Below are positions 39,513-47,561 of a stretch of 64,000 nucleotides of DNA, piece after piece (within the stretch, counting starts at the first letter, position 1; each line of letters opens with the position of its first letter). Source of the DNA: Microbispora sp. H11081. GTDB lineage: Bacteria > Actinomycetota > Actinomycetes > Streptosporangiales > Streptosporangiaceae. The notes beneath the pieces are model-generated. The model was not told the origin of the DNA, ran no database searches, and worked only from the letters and a program-made list of their open reading frames with translations. Location of the stretch: positions 124,001-188,000 of the forward strand of contig NZ_JABBWV010000013.1 in NCBI RefSeq assembly GCF_012999535.1, given 5' to 3'. The position numbers were made by a program, and so were the translations under genes.

Positions 39513-39725
39513 ATGTCCTTTGACCGACGCCTTGCCGAGATCGCCCGGGAGTTCCCCGAATGGACGATCTGGCGGAGTGACGCGGGCCGGTGGTGGGCGA
39601 CCCGGCACCACCCGCTCACCTCGGCGCAGCGGGCGGCGGGATGCGCGATGACCATCGACGCCGACGAGGCCGAGGGGCTGCGTGCGCTGCTGCGCGAGCA
39701 GGAGGCCCACTCCGCCGGCCCATGA
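39513..39725 (+). CDS. Small conserved-looking hypothetical protein (70 aa)
   Basis: The product is 70 residues beginning MSFDRRLAEIAREFPEWTIW, with several Trp residues (RWWATRHHP) and an acidic C terminus. It is soluble with no membrane segment. Coding is supported by codon pattern, by a clean start, and by a strong terminator beginning two bases after the stop. Proteins of this sort frequently neighbour GntR regulators in actinomycetes, but I know no function. Confidence 0.7.
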   Translation: MSFDRRLAEIAREFPEWTIWRSDAGRWWATRHHPLTSAQRAAGCAMTIDADEAEGLRALLREQEAHSAGP

Positions 39726-39727
39726 GC

Positions 39728-39766
39728 GCGGAAGCCCCCGACCCGATCGGGGGCGGGGGCTTCCGC
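39728..39766. terminator. Strong terminator after the 70-aa gene
   Basis: GCGGAAGCCCCC (39728-39739) pairs perfectly with GGGGGCTTCCGC (39755-39766), with further pairing possible inside. It can also serve the convergent DivIVA-like gene. Confidence 0.8.
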
Positions 39767-39782
39767 TACCAGTCGCCCTGCT

Positions 39783-39821
39783 CAGTTGTGCGGCCCAGTT
39801 GTGCGGCCCAGTTGTGCGGGC
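39783..39821. repeat. Three tandem 13-bp repeats
   Basis: CAGTTGTGCGGCC is repeated three times head to tail (39783-39795, 39796-39808, 39809-39821), the last copy with one change. A partial fourth CAGTTG follows, overlapping the stop of the DivIVA-like gene. It probably arose by slippage; no function is evident. Confidence 0.85.
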
Positions 39822-40928
39822 TCAGTTGCCGGCGACCGACCGCTCGTCCGGCATGGCGCGCCTGACACGGCCGAGGTTGACGTCGGTGTCCTCGGGCGAG
39901 TGGGTCACGACGTGCCCGTCGTCCACGACCAGGACCGCGTCGTCCTCGTCGTCCTGCCGTCCCTGACCGGCGCCGTCCTCGTAGCCGACGGAGGCGTCGG
40001 CGGTGTGCGCCTCCTGCCCGGACGGCGCGGACTCCGCACCCTGCCGCTGGTCGCCGGCCGGCTCCTGCCGCTGGTCCTGCCGCTGGTCTGGGGCACCGGC
40101 GGCGATGGCGCGCACCTGCGGCGCGGGCGGCAGCACGGCGGCCTCGTCGATCACCGGGCCCGCCGACGCCTCACGCTGCATCAGGTCGCCGAGCACCGAG
40201 CCGATCTCGTTGAGCCGCCGCACGACCTCCGTGTGGGTGTCCGTGAGATAGGCCACCCGGCGGCCGGTGTGCTCGTCCAGCGCGGTCACCCGCTGCTGCG
40301 CCGCGGCCAGTTCCGCCTCGGCCTGCCCGCGCGCCTCGGTGAGCACCCGCTCCGCCTCCATCCGGGCGGCGGTGAGCAGCCGCTCCCCCTCCGCCCTGGC
40401 GGCGCGCACGGTCTCGTCCGCCTCGGCGCGTGCCGTGCCCAGCGTCTCCTCCGCGTTCGCGCCCGCCTGCGCCAGCAGCCGCTCCGCCGTGGCGGTGGCC
40501 TCCGCGACGCGGCGCTCCGCCTCGTCCTGGGCGGCGGCCCTGATCGCGTCGGCCTGCTCGCGCGCCGACGTCACGAGGCGTTCCGCCTCGGCCGCCGAGG
40601 TCTCGCGCAGCCTCCTGGCCTCGGACTCGGACGCCTCCTTGTTGGCGTTCGCCTCCTCCTGCGCCAGCTTGAGGATCTGGCTCAGCCGCTCGCCCAGCTC
40701 GTCGGGGTTCTGCGGCGACTCCGCCATTCTCCGCCGCGCGTCGGCCAGCTCGAGCCGGCTCTGCTCCGCCTGGTCGATCGTCCGTGCGAGCCGTTCCTCC
40801 AGGTCCCGGATCTGGTTGCGGGTCCGGATCATGTAATCGTGTACTTGCCTGCGGCTGTACCCACGCATCACGACTTCGAAGGAGTCGTCACTCATGAGGT
40901 CGGGGAAGTTGTCGGTCTGATTCGTCAT
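39822..40928 (-). CDS. DivIVA-domain coiled-coil protein
   Basis: The product is 368 residues. The N terminus has a DivIVA-like segment (DSFEVVMRGYSRRQVHDYMIR) that in DivIVA mediates membrane-curvature binding. A long Ala/Glu/Arg-rich coiled coil covers about residues 40-240, and a disordered Gln/Asp-rich tail (QRQDQRQEPAGDQRQG) follows. Filamentous actinomycetes have several such proteins (DivIVA, Scy, FilP) in polar growth and the cytoskeleton. This one is shorter than Scy and carries its own DivIVA-type head. It appears monocistronic. Confidence 0.85.
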   Translation of the reverse strand: MTNQTDNFPDLMSDDSFEVVMRGYSRRQVHDYMIRTRNQIRDLEERLARTIDQAEQSRLELADARRRMAESPQNPDELGERLSQILKLAQEEANANKEASESEARRLRETSAAEAERLVTSAREQADAIRAAAQDEAERRVAEATATAERLLAQAGANAEETLGTARAEADETVRAARAEGERLLTAARMEAERVLTEARGQAEAELAAAQQRVTALDEHTGRRVAYLTDTHTEVVRRLNEIGSVLGDLMQREASAGPVIDEAAVLPPAPQVRAIAAGAPDQRQDQRQEPAGDQRQGAESAPSGQEAHTADASVGYEDGAGQGRQDDEDDAVLVVDDGHVVTHSPEDTDVNLGRVRRAMPDERSVAGN

Positions 40929-41083
40929 GAGAAACCCTGGGGTTGGAGATAACGACGGTAACGCAGCCAGGACACGACTTTCCTGCTATCCGTCCTACAT
41001 CGCAACCTGAACACCACAAGGCGCCGCCCGGAACGCGGGGCGTCGCATCGAACCCGGGACGTGCCGCATGGGATCATGGCGGC

Positions 41084-41614
41084 ATGCCGTACGTAGCCGA
41101 CCTTGACGACGACGCCACGCCGATCATCCACCCCGACGCGTGGGTGGCCCCGGGGGCGGTGGTCGTCGGGAGGGTACGGCTCGGACGCGGCGCGAACGTC
41201 TGGTACGGATCCGTGCTGCGCGGCGACGACGAACGCATCGAGGTCGGCGACGAGGTCAACATCCAGGACCTGTGCTGCCTGCACGCCGACCCGGGCGAGC
41301 CGGCGATCCTGGAGGACCGGGTGAGCCTCGGCCACCGGGCGATGGTGCACGGCGCGCTCGTGGAGACCGGCGCGCTCGTGGGCATCGGCGCGGTCGTGCT
41401 CGGCGGCGCGGTCGTCGGGGCCGGGTCGCTGATCGCGGCGGGGGCCGTCGTGCCGCCCGGCCGCCGCGTCCCGGCGGGCGTGCTGGTCGCGGGCGTGCCT
41501 GGCAAGGTGGTCCGCGAGCTCACCGACGCCGATCGCGACTCCTTCGCCCGCACGCCGGACAACTACCTCGCCAAGGCCCGCCGTCACGCCGCGGCCTCGG
41601 TTCGGTCCCGATGA
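41084..41614 (+). CDS. Gamma-class carbonic anhydrase-like hexapeptide protein
   Basis: The product is 176 residues with a left-handed beta-helix: repeating hexapeptides such as VVGRVRLGRGANVWYGSVLRGD and VSLGHRAMVHGALVETGALVGIG, then GAGSLIAAGAVV and VLVAGVPGKVVREL. Metal-binding His candidates lie in CCLHADPG and in SLGHRAMVHG. The family (gamma-CA, PaaY/YrdA) includes true carbonic anhydrases and proteins without measured activity. ATG 41084 is used. Its 3' end overlaps the convergent EEP gene by 95 bases. Confidence 0.88.
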   Translation: MPYVADLDDDATPIIHPDAWVAPGAVVVGRVRLGRGANVWYGSVLRGDDERIEVGDEVNIQDLCCLHADPGEPAILEDRVSLGHRAMVHGALVETGALVGIGAVVLGGAVVGAGSLIAAGAVVPPGRRVPAGVLVAGVPGKVVRELTDADRDSFARTPDNYLAKARRHAAASVRSR

Positions 41615-42500
41615 GCGTGCCTGCCAGCGCCAGGTGGTCCGACAACTCCGGGTCGGTCCTGACGGCCTCTGCTCCGCCCGGCCGGTAGTCGGCCTCGGTC
41701 GCGAAGATGTAGTCGATCTTCCGGCCGCCGCGCGTGGTCGGTTCGCCGTCCCTGCTCGGGACCCCGCACGACCCGGCGCCGGCCTCGACGTAGCCGCCGT
41801 CGCCCAGGCCCATGCCGTACACGCCGGTGAGCTGGTCGTGGCCGGGCTCGCGGTTGAAGTCGCCGGTGAGGATGACAGGCGCGCCTGCGGCGTACCGCGC
41901 CACCAGTCCGGTGACCTGCCGCGGGGTCTCGGTGTCGGAGATGTGGGTCACACAGCAGACGGAGCGGCGTGGGCCGACCCGTCCGGTGGCGCACAGCAGG
42001 CCACGCGGGTGGATCGTCGCACCGGGCGCCGCCGGGGGGTGGTCGACGTGGAGCAGCCGCCGCAGCGGCGGCGGGCCCTCGGCGCCGTTCTTCAGCGCCA
42101 GCGCCATGCCGAAGGTCTTGCCGTCCGGCGGCGTGGTGTCCTCGGTGAGGTCGCCCCACAGCGTCCGGCACCGGTCCTCACGGCCGGGCCCGCCGCCCTT
42201 GGCGTAGCCGTACCAGATCACGCGGTAGCCGGGCAGCGCACGCCTGAGCAGGCCGACCTGCGCGTAGCACATCTCGGTGAAGGAGGCGACGTCCACGTCC
42301 CTCGACCTGATCAGCCCGGAGACCTGACCGGCCCACGTGGCGCGGCGGCGCGGCGTCAGGTCGCGCACGCAGGTGCCGGCGCTGTTGCCCGCCGCGCAGA
42401 CGTTGAAGGTGAGCACGTTCACCCGGTACGTGTCGGCGGCGGGCGGAAGACCACCCACCACAAGCGCCACAATTGCCACTCCTGCGACAAATGCCCCCAT
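41520..42500 (-). CDS. Secreted or membrane-anchored endonuclease/exonuclease/phosphatase-family protein
   Basis: The product is 326 residues. A hydrophobic N-terminal segment (residues 1-22) looks like a signal peptide or anchor. The EEP fold follows: VNVLTFNVCAAGN, DVASFTEMCY, VILTGDFNREPG (catalytic Asp/Asn) and a terminal ELSDHLALAGTL. Six or more Cys residues outside suggest disulfides, consistent with export. Family members hydrolyse phosphodiesters in nucleic acids or lipids; the substrate is unknown. The reading frame continues 95 bases into the convergent carbonic anhydrase gene; the last 30 residues are low-complexity Arg-rich. Confidence 0.8.
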   Translation of the reverse strand: MGAFVAGVAIVALVVGGLPPAADTYRVNVLTFNVCAAGNSAGTCVRDLTPRRRATWAGQVSGLIRSRDVDVASFTEMCYAQVGLLRRALPGYRVIWYGYAKGGGPGREDRCRTLWGDLTEDTTPPDGKTFGMALALKNGAEGPPPLRRLLHVDHPPAAPGATIHPRGLLCATGRVGPRRSVCCVTHISDTETPRQVTGLVARYAAGAPVILTGDFNREPGHDQLTGVYGMGLGDGGYVEAGAGSCGVPSRDGEPTTRGGRKIDYIFATEADYRPGGAEAVRTDPELSDHLALAGTLIGTEPRPRRDGGPWRGSCPACGRRSRDRRR

Positions 42501-42525
42501 ACATGGAGAAGCTAGTCAGCAGGGA

Positions 42526-43770
42526 TCATCCCACCCAGGCACCTGTGGTGAAATTTCCGACATTGATTGCCATCACCGGCGCGGCGACCGCGATGTACGC
42601 CATGAAGACCCAGGGCCTTCGGCTGCCGACGAGACCGACGGAGATGTAGAGCGGCCACCACAGCAGCGAGGCCCGGCCCACCGACATGTAGAACGACGAC
42701 ATCGCCAGCAGCGCGACCGCCTGCGGCGCCAGGTAGGCGAAGTCTGCCCACCTGCGCCTGATCAGCCGCGCGAGGATCAGCACGACGAGCACGATCGCCG
42801 CCGCGATCTCCTCGCGGTACGACGTCGCGAGCACCGGCTCGTCGATCGACCTGTTCCAGGTGTTGATGAACACGTTCCAGGGCGCCTCGGGGTAGCGGCC
42901 CCAATACTGGGCCTCCACCGCCTTCCACGCCATCAGGTCGCCGGTGCGGTCCCACAGATAGATCATGTACGCCAGCACCGGCACGCCGGGCAGCGCCAGC
43001 CACGGCAGCTTCCGCCATCCCTTGGGGGCACGCAGCCCGTCGCGGGAGACGAGGAAATGGACGGCCAGCCCGAGGGCGAGGAAGAGCCCGGAGATGCGGA
43101 TGGACGACGCGAAGGCGGCGCAGACGGCGGCGGCCTCCCACCGGCCGTTGCGCGCCAGCAGCCACGCGGGGATGGCCAGCGCGAGGAACAGCGCCTCCGT
43201 GTAGCCGGCCAGCAGGAACACCGCGAACGGGCTGCAGAAGAAGGCCAGCACGGTCCAGTGGCCGGTGCCCTCGCGGTACGACTCGCTCAGCCGCGACAGC
43301 GCCACCGCCACGACGGCGGTGGCGACGAACGAGATCAGGACGAGGGCGAGCCTCAGGTCAGGGATGACCACCTGCACGACGCGCAGCAGCAGCGGCAGCC
43401 CGGGGAAGAACGCGACGAGCCGCGGCGAGTCCTGGTCCTCCGGCCGGCCGTCGTAGCCATACCGCGCGATGTCCATGAAGTTGTAGGAGTCGTACCGGTT
43501 GAACCGGTCGAGGATCGGGTCCTCCGTACGGCCGGGCGCCGCGAGTATCAGGTAGATGTAGCAGGCGATCTGCCAGAAGAACCAGATCAGCAGGGCCGTG
43601 CGGTCACTCGGCCGGCCAAGCCACCACACCGTCCGCCAGTCTCGGCCCGAGGGCGCCGCCGCCTGCTCGCCGGTCGCCGTGCCGCCAGAGCTGTCCACGG
43701 ACACCATCGTGTCCGACGTCTCGTCCGCGTCCCGCTCCCGGGCGGTTCCGGCCTGCTGGGTCTCCGTCAC
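42526..43770 (-). CDS. PIG-V-type GT-C mannosyltransferase
   Basis: The product is 414 residues with a 45-residue polar N-terminal tail and about 10 membrane segments. RFNRYDSYNFMDIARYGYDG is the luminal Asp-containing loop of GT-C enzymes, and FFPGLPLLLRV and GYTEALFLALAIPAW match PIG-V-like proteins. It should transfer mannose (or another sugar) from a polyprenyl-phosphate sugar on the outer membrane face. The GTG start at 43770 is in a clear position. The gene precedes the EEP gene by 25 bases in the same direction, so the two may be co-transcribed. Confidence 0.87.
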   Translation of the reverse strand: MTETQQAGTARERDADETSDTMVSVDSSGGTATGEQAAAPSGRDWRTVWWLGRPSDRTALLIWFFWQIACYIYLILAAPGRTEDPILDRFNRYDSYNFMDIARYGYDGRPEDQDSPRLVAFFPGLPLLLRVVQVVIPDLRLALVLISFVATAVVAVALSRLSESYREGTGHWTVLAFFCSPFAVFLLAGYTEALFLALAIPAWLLARNGRWEAAAVCAAFASSIRISGLFLALGLAVHFLVSRDGLRAPKGWRKLPWLALPGVPVLAYMIYLWDRTGDLMAWKAVEAQYWGRYPEAPWNVFINTWNRSIDEPVLATSYREEIAAAIVLVVLILARLIRRRWADFAYLAPQAVALLAMSSFYMSVGRASLLWWPLYISVGLVGSRRPWVFMAYIAVAAPVMAINVGNFTTGAWVG

Positions 43771-44072
43771 GAGGACCTATCGAAATACGTGACGGCAGCT
43801 CATGCCAAGTGCCGGGGAGAACGAGGTTGCGTCATAATGCCTAGAAATACGGATATACCCTGCTCAGCGCCTCCCGGTCCGTGAAACTTTCACCGGCGGT
43901 CTTCGCGGCGCCGCGGGTCTCCGCCGCGCGCCGGAGCGGCGGGCTACCATCGGATCCAGCGAGGGGACCGCCGAGATCATCCCGGCGATCGGGCGCCCGG
44001 AGGGGCATCGGCCGGCTCCGGCCGGACGGGCGGGGGGCCGTCCTCTCCCGAGGACGGAGGAGTCGCTGCCGC
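43771..44072. other. Intergenic region with no recognised gene
   Basis: These 302 bases lie between divergent genes. An open frame extends through much of it upstream of the 44073 gene, but the translation is Arg/Pro/Ser-rich low-complexity text with no ribosome site, so I treat it as noncoding. Two similar AT-richer patches, CGAAATACGTGAC near 43780 and AGAAATACGGATA near 43844, may belong to promoters. Confidence 0.5.
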
Positions 44073-45518
44073 GTGTACTGGGACGGGTTCACGGCGATGG
44101 AGCGGGACGTGCGCGCGGTCGTCCGCGACCCCCGCTGGACGTCGCTTCCCCAGCCCACGCGGGTGCGCACCCTGGCCGAGCGGTCCCTGCTCACCCCGGA
44201 CGGCGTCCGGTGGCTGTTCGGCGCGCACGCCCGCTGGTATCGCCTGGACCGGGTCGACGGCCGCTGGCACCTGTCGGCTCCCCCGCTGCACCCGGCGGTC
44301 CGCGCCGGCGCGCGACCCCGGCCCCAGGACGTCGCGATCCCGCCCGCGCTGGTCCCCACCGGTCCGGACTTCGCGTACGACCGTGGATCGACCCAGGCCT
44401 TCGTCGGCCCGGACGTGCCGCACGAGATCACCGAACGGCTCCGCGCGGTGCTCCTCGCCCACCGCGGGCTGGACAGGGCGGACTTCCCCCTCGGCGAGGG
44501 CGTCTACCGGGAGGTCTTCGCCCGCGACGTGGCCGCGACGGTCGCCGCCGTGTGGGGCACGATCATGTGGTGCGCGTACGCGCCCGCTTTCGACGGCAAC
44601 GAGGTCATGCTGTCGATGTTCGGCGAGTTCCTGGCCCGGCCGCTGCCGGGGGACGACTGGGTGCGCTGGCTGCCCATGGGCTCGCTCGACGCGCTCGTGG
44701 CCCTGTACGCCGAGCGGATGCGCTCGGGCGCGGTGGACGCCGGCCTGCGCCTCGCCGGGCTGATGACCGAGACCGCCGTCGTGCTGCGCGCCGACCCCCG
44801 GTTCCGGCCGCGGGCGGACGCGCTGATCGCGATGGCCGAGCCGCTGCTCACCAGCCCCTGGCTGGACCAGCACGCCCTGCCAGGCGGCGCCGTACGGCAG
44901 GCCTGGCTGGCGCGCTGCCCGCCGCACCTCGCCCCCGCCACGATCGCGGAGTGGGCGCCCGGCGAGCACTTCCGGCACACCTTGTACGACCTCGTCGAGG
45001 CCCTGGGCTACACGGCAGCCCGGGGGATGGAGCCGCGTGCCGTCGCGGCCTCGCTGCTCGCCGCCGACATCGCGGGCGTGTGCGGCCTGTCGGAGCCGGC
45101 GTGGGCGGCGCCGGGCGGTTCGAGGACCGCGCAGGTGGTCACCGCGCTGTATCCGTGGATGGACGACGAACTCCGGCAGATCCTCTATCTCGCGCTCACC
45201 GATCCCGGCCATCCGCTGCGGGGCTGCTGGCCGGCCGGCGGCGAACTGCCGCCCGGACTGGTCCCGCCCAGCAGGGAGACCGCCGCCGCCCTGCTCGGCT
45301 CCGCGTACGCGACCGGCCTGGCCTGGTGCGCCCTGACCGGCGTCGCCTCGCCCCCGGAGGGCTTCCCCGTGTGCGCCTCGGTCGTGCGGTGCCTGATCCA
45401 CCAGCGCGACGATCCACGGCCGCACGAGGCGGCGGTGCACAGGCGTGACCTGGAGGAGTCGGGGAGCTGGCTCTTCGAAACGTCAAATTCGGATATTTCA
45501 CCCTTACCTCCGCTTTAG
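44073..45518 (+). CDS. Hypothetical protein, 481 aa, unrecognised family
   Basis: The GTG at 44073 follows GGAGGAG at a slightly long spacing; ATG 44097 is an alternative. The protein is soluble and helical, without signal peptide or membrane segments, and rich in Trp and Ala. Notable stretches are RWLFGAHARWYRLDRVDGRW near residue 50 and YPWMDDELRQILYLALTDPG near 360. The C terminus is unrelated to known motifs. I recognise no catalytic signature. Codon usage is normal for the window, so it is likely a native gene. It stands alone between divergent and convergent neighbours. Confidence 0.75.
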   Translation: MYWDGFTAMERDVRAVVRDPRWTSLPQPTRVRTLAERSLLTPDGVRWLFGAHARWYRLDRVDGRWHLSAPPLHPAVRAGARPRPQDVAIPPALVPTGPDFAYDRGSTQAFVGPDVPHEITERLRAVLLAHRGLDRADFPLGEGVYREVFARDVAATVAAVWGTIMWCAYAPAFDGNEVMLSMFGEFLARPLPGDDWVRWLPMGSLDALVALYAERMRSGAVDAGLRLAGLMTETAVVLRADPRFRPRADALIAMAEPLLTSPWLDQHALPGGAVRQAWLARCPPHLAPATIAEWAPGEHFRHTLYDLVEALGYTAARGMEPRAVAASLLAADIAGVCGLSEPAWAAPGGSRTAQVVTALYPWMDDELRQILYLALTDPGHPLRGCWPAGGELPPGLVPPSRETAAALLGSAYATGLAWCALTGVASPPEGFPVCASVVRCLIHQRDDPRPHEAAVHRRDLEESGSWLFETSNSDISPLPPL

Positions 45519-45692
45519 CAATGCCTCCCCCCTATCACAGTCTTTTTCATCAAATCGTGATGCTGGTATCGGGGAAATGGTCCCGGAGGGACGAGGGGCG
45601 CCGAGCGGAATGGTCACGATGGGCCATGTCGCGGGAAGGTACCCGGACGTAACCTCGGGATGGGTGTGGGCTGCGGAAGGAAGGACGACGCG

Positions 45693-45854
45693 GTGGGGCA
45701 CGACGACCTGGACTCTCGGGTCCACGACCGTGTCGCGTTGGACGAGATCGCGCTCTACGCCGAGGTGCTGGAGGCCGTGAACATCACGGAGAACCGACTG
45801 ACCTTGGAAGAGCTCGACAACGCGCTCGGATTGCGGACTTCGGCGAGCCGCTGA
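45693..45854 (+). CDS. Small hypothetical protein (53 aa)
   Basis: The GTG start has AAGGA seven bases upstream. The product is acidic and helical, with ALYAEVLEAVNITENRLTLEELDNALG-like text [residues about 18-45, by parts] resembling small conserved actinomycete proteins of unknown function. A strong terminator begins 18 bases after the stop. ATG/GTG codons upstream (45660) would extend it by 11 residues without a ribosome site. Confidence 0.65.
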   Translation: MGHDDLDSRVHDRVALDEIALYAEVLEAVNITENRLTLEELDNALGLRTSASR

Positions 45855-45871
45855 AGCCATCGAGAGCATGC

Positions 45872-45905
45872 ACCGTCCCGGGTGCCCGGTGGGGCCCGGG
45901 ACGGT
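45872..45905. terminator. Bidirectional terminator
   Basis: ACCGTCCCGGG (45872-45882) pairs perfectly with CCCGGGACGGT (45895-45905) around a 12-base loop, between the small gene and convergent csoR. A second dyad, GATCACT/AGTGATC (45949-45965), lies closer to csoR. Confidence 0.75.
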
Positions 45906-45990
45906 CGCTCGACCGGACCATCCGTACGACGCGGTGGTCGCCGGCGGCGATCACTATCAGTGATCACGACCGGTCGCCGGGAAGCCGCGA

Positions 45991-46272
45991 TCAGGACCTG
46001 ACGAGCCGGGCGATGGCCGCCGACGCCTCCTTCACCTTCTCGCCCGCCTCCGGGCCTCCGCTCTTGACGGCGTCGGCGACGCAGTGGGCGATGTGGTCCT
46101 CAAGCAGGCCGAGCGCCACCGCCTGAAGGGCGCGGGTGGCCGCGGAGACCTGGGTGAGGATGTCGATGCAGTACGCCTCGTCGTCCACCATCCGCTGCAG
46201 CCCCCGGATCTGTCCCTCGATCCGGCGCAGGCGGGTGAGGTAGGCCTGTTTGTCCCCGCTGTACCCGTGCAT
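45991..46272 (-). CDS. csoR: CsoR-family copper-sensing repressor
   Basis: The product is 93 residues, the standard all-helical CsoR length. The Cu(I) ligand triad is present: C35 (AYCIDIL), H60 and C64 (EDHIAHC). The DNA-contacting YLTRLRRIEGQIRGLQRMV is also present. It represses target genes until Cu(I) binds. A dyad that matches CsoR operators lies nine bases before the start codon, implying autoregulation. No copper ATPase or chaperone gene is adjacent, which is unusual. Confidence 0.93.
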   Translation of the reverse strand: MHGYSGDKQAYLTRLRRIEGQIRGLQRMVDDEAYCIDILTQVSAATRALQAVALGLLEDHIAHCVADAVKSGGPEAGEKVKEASAAIARLVRS

Positions 46273-46280
46273 TCTCCAAC

Positions 46281-46299
46281 GATACCCGCCTCCGGTATC
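46281..46299 (-). promoter_or_regulatory. Candidate CsoR operator
   Basis: GATACC CGCCTCC GGTATC is an inverted repeat with a C/G-rich centre, the general form of CsoR sites (TACC...GGTA). It lies directly upstream of the csoR ATG at 46272. Confidence 0.7.
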
Positions 46300-46463
46300 C
46301 GCGGCGCGCCGCCGAGACCCACGTGGATCGCACGATCTCCCGACACCCTGGTGCTCCAGGCCCGGGCGTCGTTTGCTGTGTGCAATCATTGACAGACAAC
46401 TCCGGCCCCACCTCATAGACCGACGGCCGGATGGCAGGGCCGGGTGAGCAGGGGCGAGCACGA

Positions 46464-46847
46464 GTGGAACCGGGAACGTACGAACCCCCCGACAGCTTCT
46501 CCGTGCTCACCACGCTCGACGACGACGTCGTGGTCATCCGGATGTTCGGCGACCTCGACCTGGTCTCCGCGTCCTCGCTGCGCGCCTGCCTGGCCGAGGC
46601 GGTCGGGCTGCGCACCCCGCCCCGCATCGTGGTCGACGCCGGCGGGCTCAGGTTCTGCGACTCCACCGGGCTGAGCGTCCTCATGGGGGCGCTGACCGCC
46701 GTCCGGGCGACCGGCGGGCGCCTGGCGCTCAGCGGCGCGCACGGGCGCTTCGCCCGGATGCTCAGGATCACCGGCCTCGACTCGGAACTGCCGATCCACG
46801 ACAGCGCCGCCGCCGCGGCCGCGCACCTCACCCGGCCCGGCGGTTAG
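46464..46847 (+). CDS. STAS-domain anti-sigma factor antagonist
   Basis: The product is 127 residues from GTG 46464 (ATG 46431 would add 11). The STAS fold is clear: VVVIRMFGDLDLVSASSLRACL, then RIVVDAGGLRFCDSTGLSVLMGAL with the phosphorylatable Ser67 in CDSTGL. Such proteins bind anti-sigma kinases of the RsbW type and free alternative sigma factors when dephosphorylated. No kinase or sigma gene is adjacent. It converges tightly with the next gene (stop codons abut). Confidence 0.87.
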   Translation: MEPGTYEPPDSFSVLTTLDDDVVVIRMFGDLDLVSASSLRACLAEAVGLRTPPRIVVDAGGLRFCDSTGLSVLMGALTAVRATGGRLALSGAHGRFARMLRITGLDSELPIHDSAAAAAAHLTRPGG

Positions 46848-47414
46848 TCAGTTGACGCAGTCCTGGGTCTTGAGGCTCAGGGCCAGCTGGTAGACCTTGC
46901 CGCCGCGCGACAGCAGGAAGACGTAGTCGGCCCTGCGGTTGCCGGGGACCGTGGTGACGGGATAACCGCTGGCGGCCGTCCTGAGATGGGGATAGGCCTT
47001 CTCCAGCTGTCTCCGGGTGGAGCCGATCCCGATGCCCTCGGGGGTCCTGACGCCCTTGGGCGCGAAGATCACGGCGACGCCGCGCTTCTTCGAGATGAAC
47101 AGGCCGACCCCGTCCTCGCCGGTCGGGTGCGCCTTGAGGTCCCAGCCCGAGCAGCCGCCCCCGCCGCCGAACTTCTTGACGACCCTGCGGGTCTTCTGCG
47201 CCTGCTTGGCGCTCATCCCCAGCGTCACGCCGCCGTAGCCGTACGGCCCCAGCCTGCCGGCGGCGCTCGCGGAGGCGCTCGCGGAGGCGCTCGCACCGGC
47301 ACTCGCGGAGGCGCTCGACGCCGCACCCGCGGACGTGGCGCCGCCCAGCGCGACGCCCACGGCGAGGACCGCCACCGTCACCGGGCGCCCCAGACGCGCA
47401 GCCGTGTTCGTCAT
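46848..47414 (-). CDS. Secreted hypothetical protein with Ser-Ala repeat
   Basis: The product is 188 residues. A signal peptide is evident (LGRPVTVAVLAVGVALGGATSAGA). A 22-residue Ser/Ala repeat (ASASAGASASAS type), encoded by repeated GAGGCGCTCGCG units on the plus strand, links to a small globular domain. That domain contains GVTLGMSAKQAQKT, GGGCSGWDLKAHP and GIGIGSTRRQLEKAYP, with two Cys likely forming a disulfide. The domain resembles actinomycete secreted proteins of unknown function. The stop codon abuts that of the STAS gene. Confidence 0.8.
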   Translation of the reverse strand: MTNTAARLGRPVTVAVLAVGVALGGATSAGAASSASASAGASASASASASAAGRLGPYGYGGVTLGMSAKQAQKTRRVVKKFGGGGGCSGWDLKAHPTGEDGVGLFISKKRGVAVIFAPKGVRTPEGIGIGSTRRQLEKAYPHLRTAASGYPVTTVPGNRRADYVFLLSRGGKVYQLALSLKTQDCVN

Positions 47415-47561
47415 CCCGCTTTCCTCCCGATCACCGTGGTCTTCGTCCGTACGGCACCAGCATCACGACGGGCTCTTGCGACCCGGTTGCGGCTCACTGG
47501 GGAGCGGAGGCGTCGCACGCGCACGGCCGCCTCATCTGATCAAGGCCGCGGGTGCTCCTCG

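Noticed and set aside
39783..39821. CRISPR-like repeats
   Set aside because: The 13-base units are directly tandem with no spacers, so this is a simple slippage repeat.
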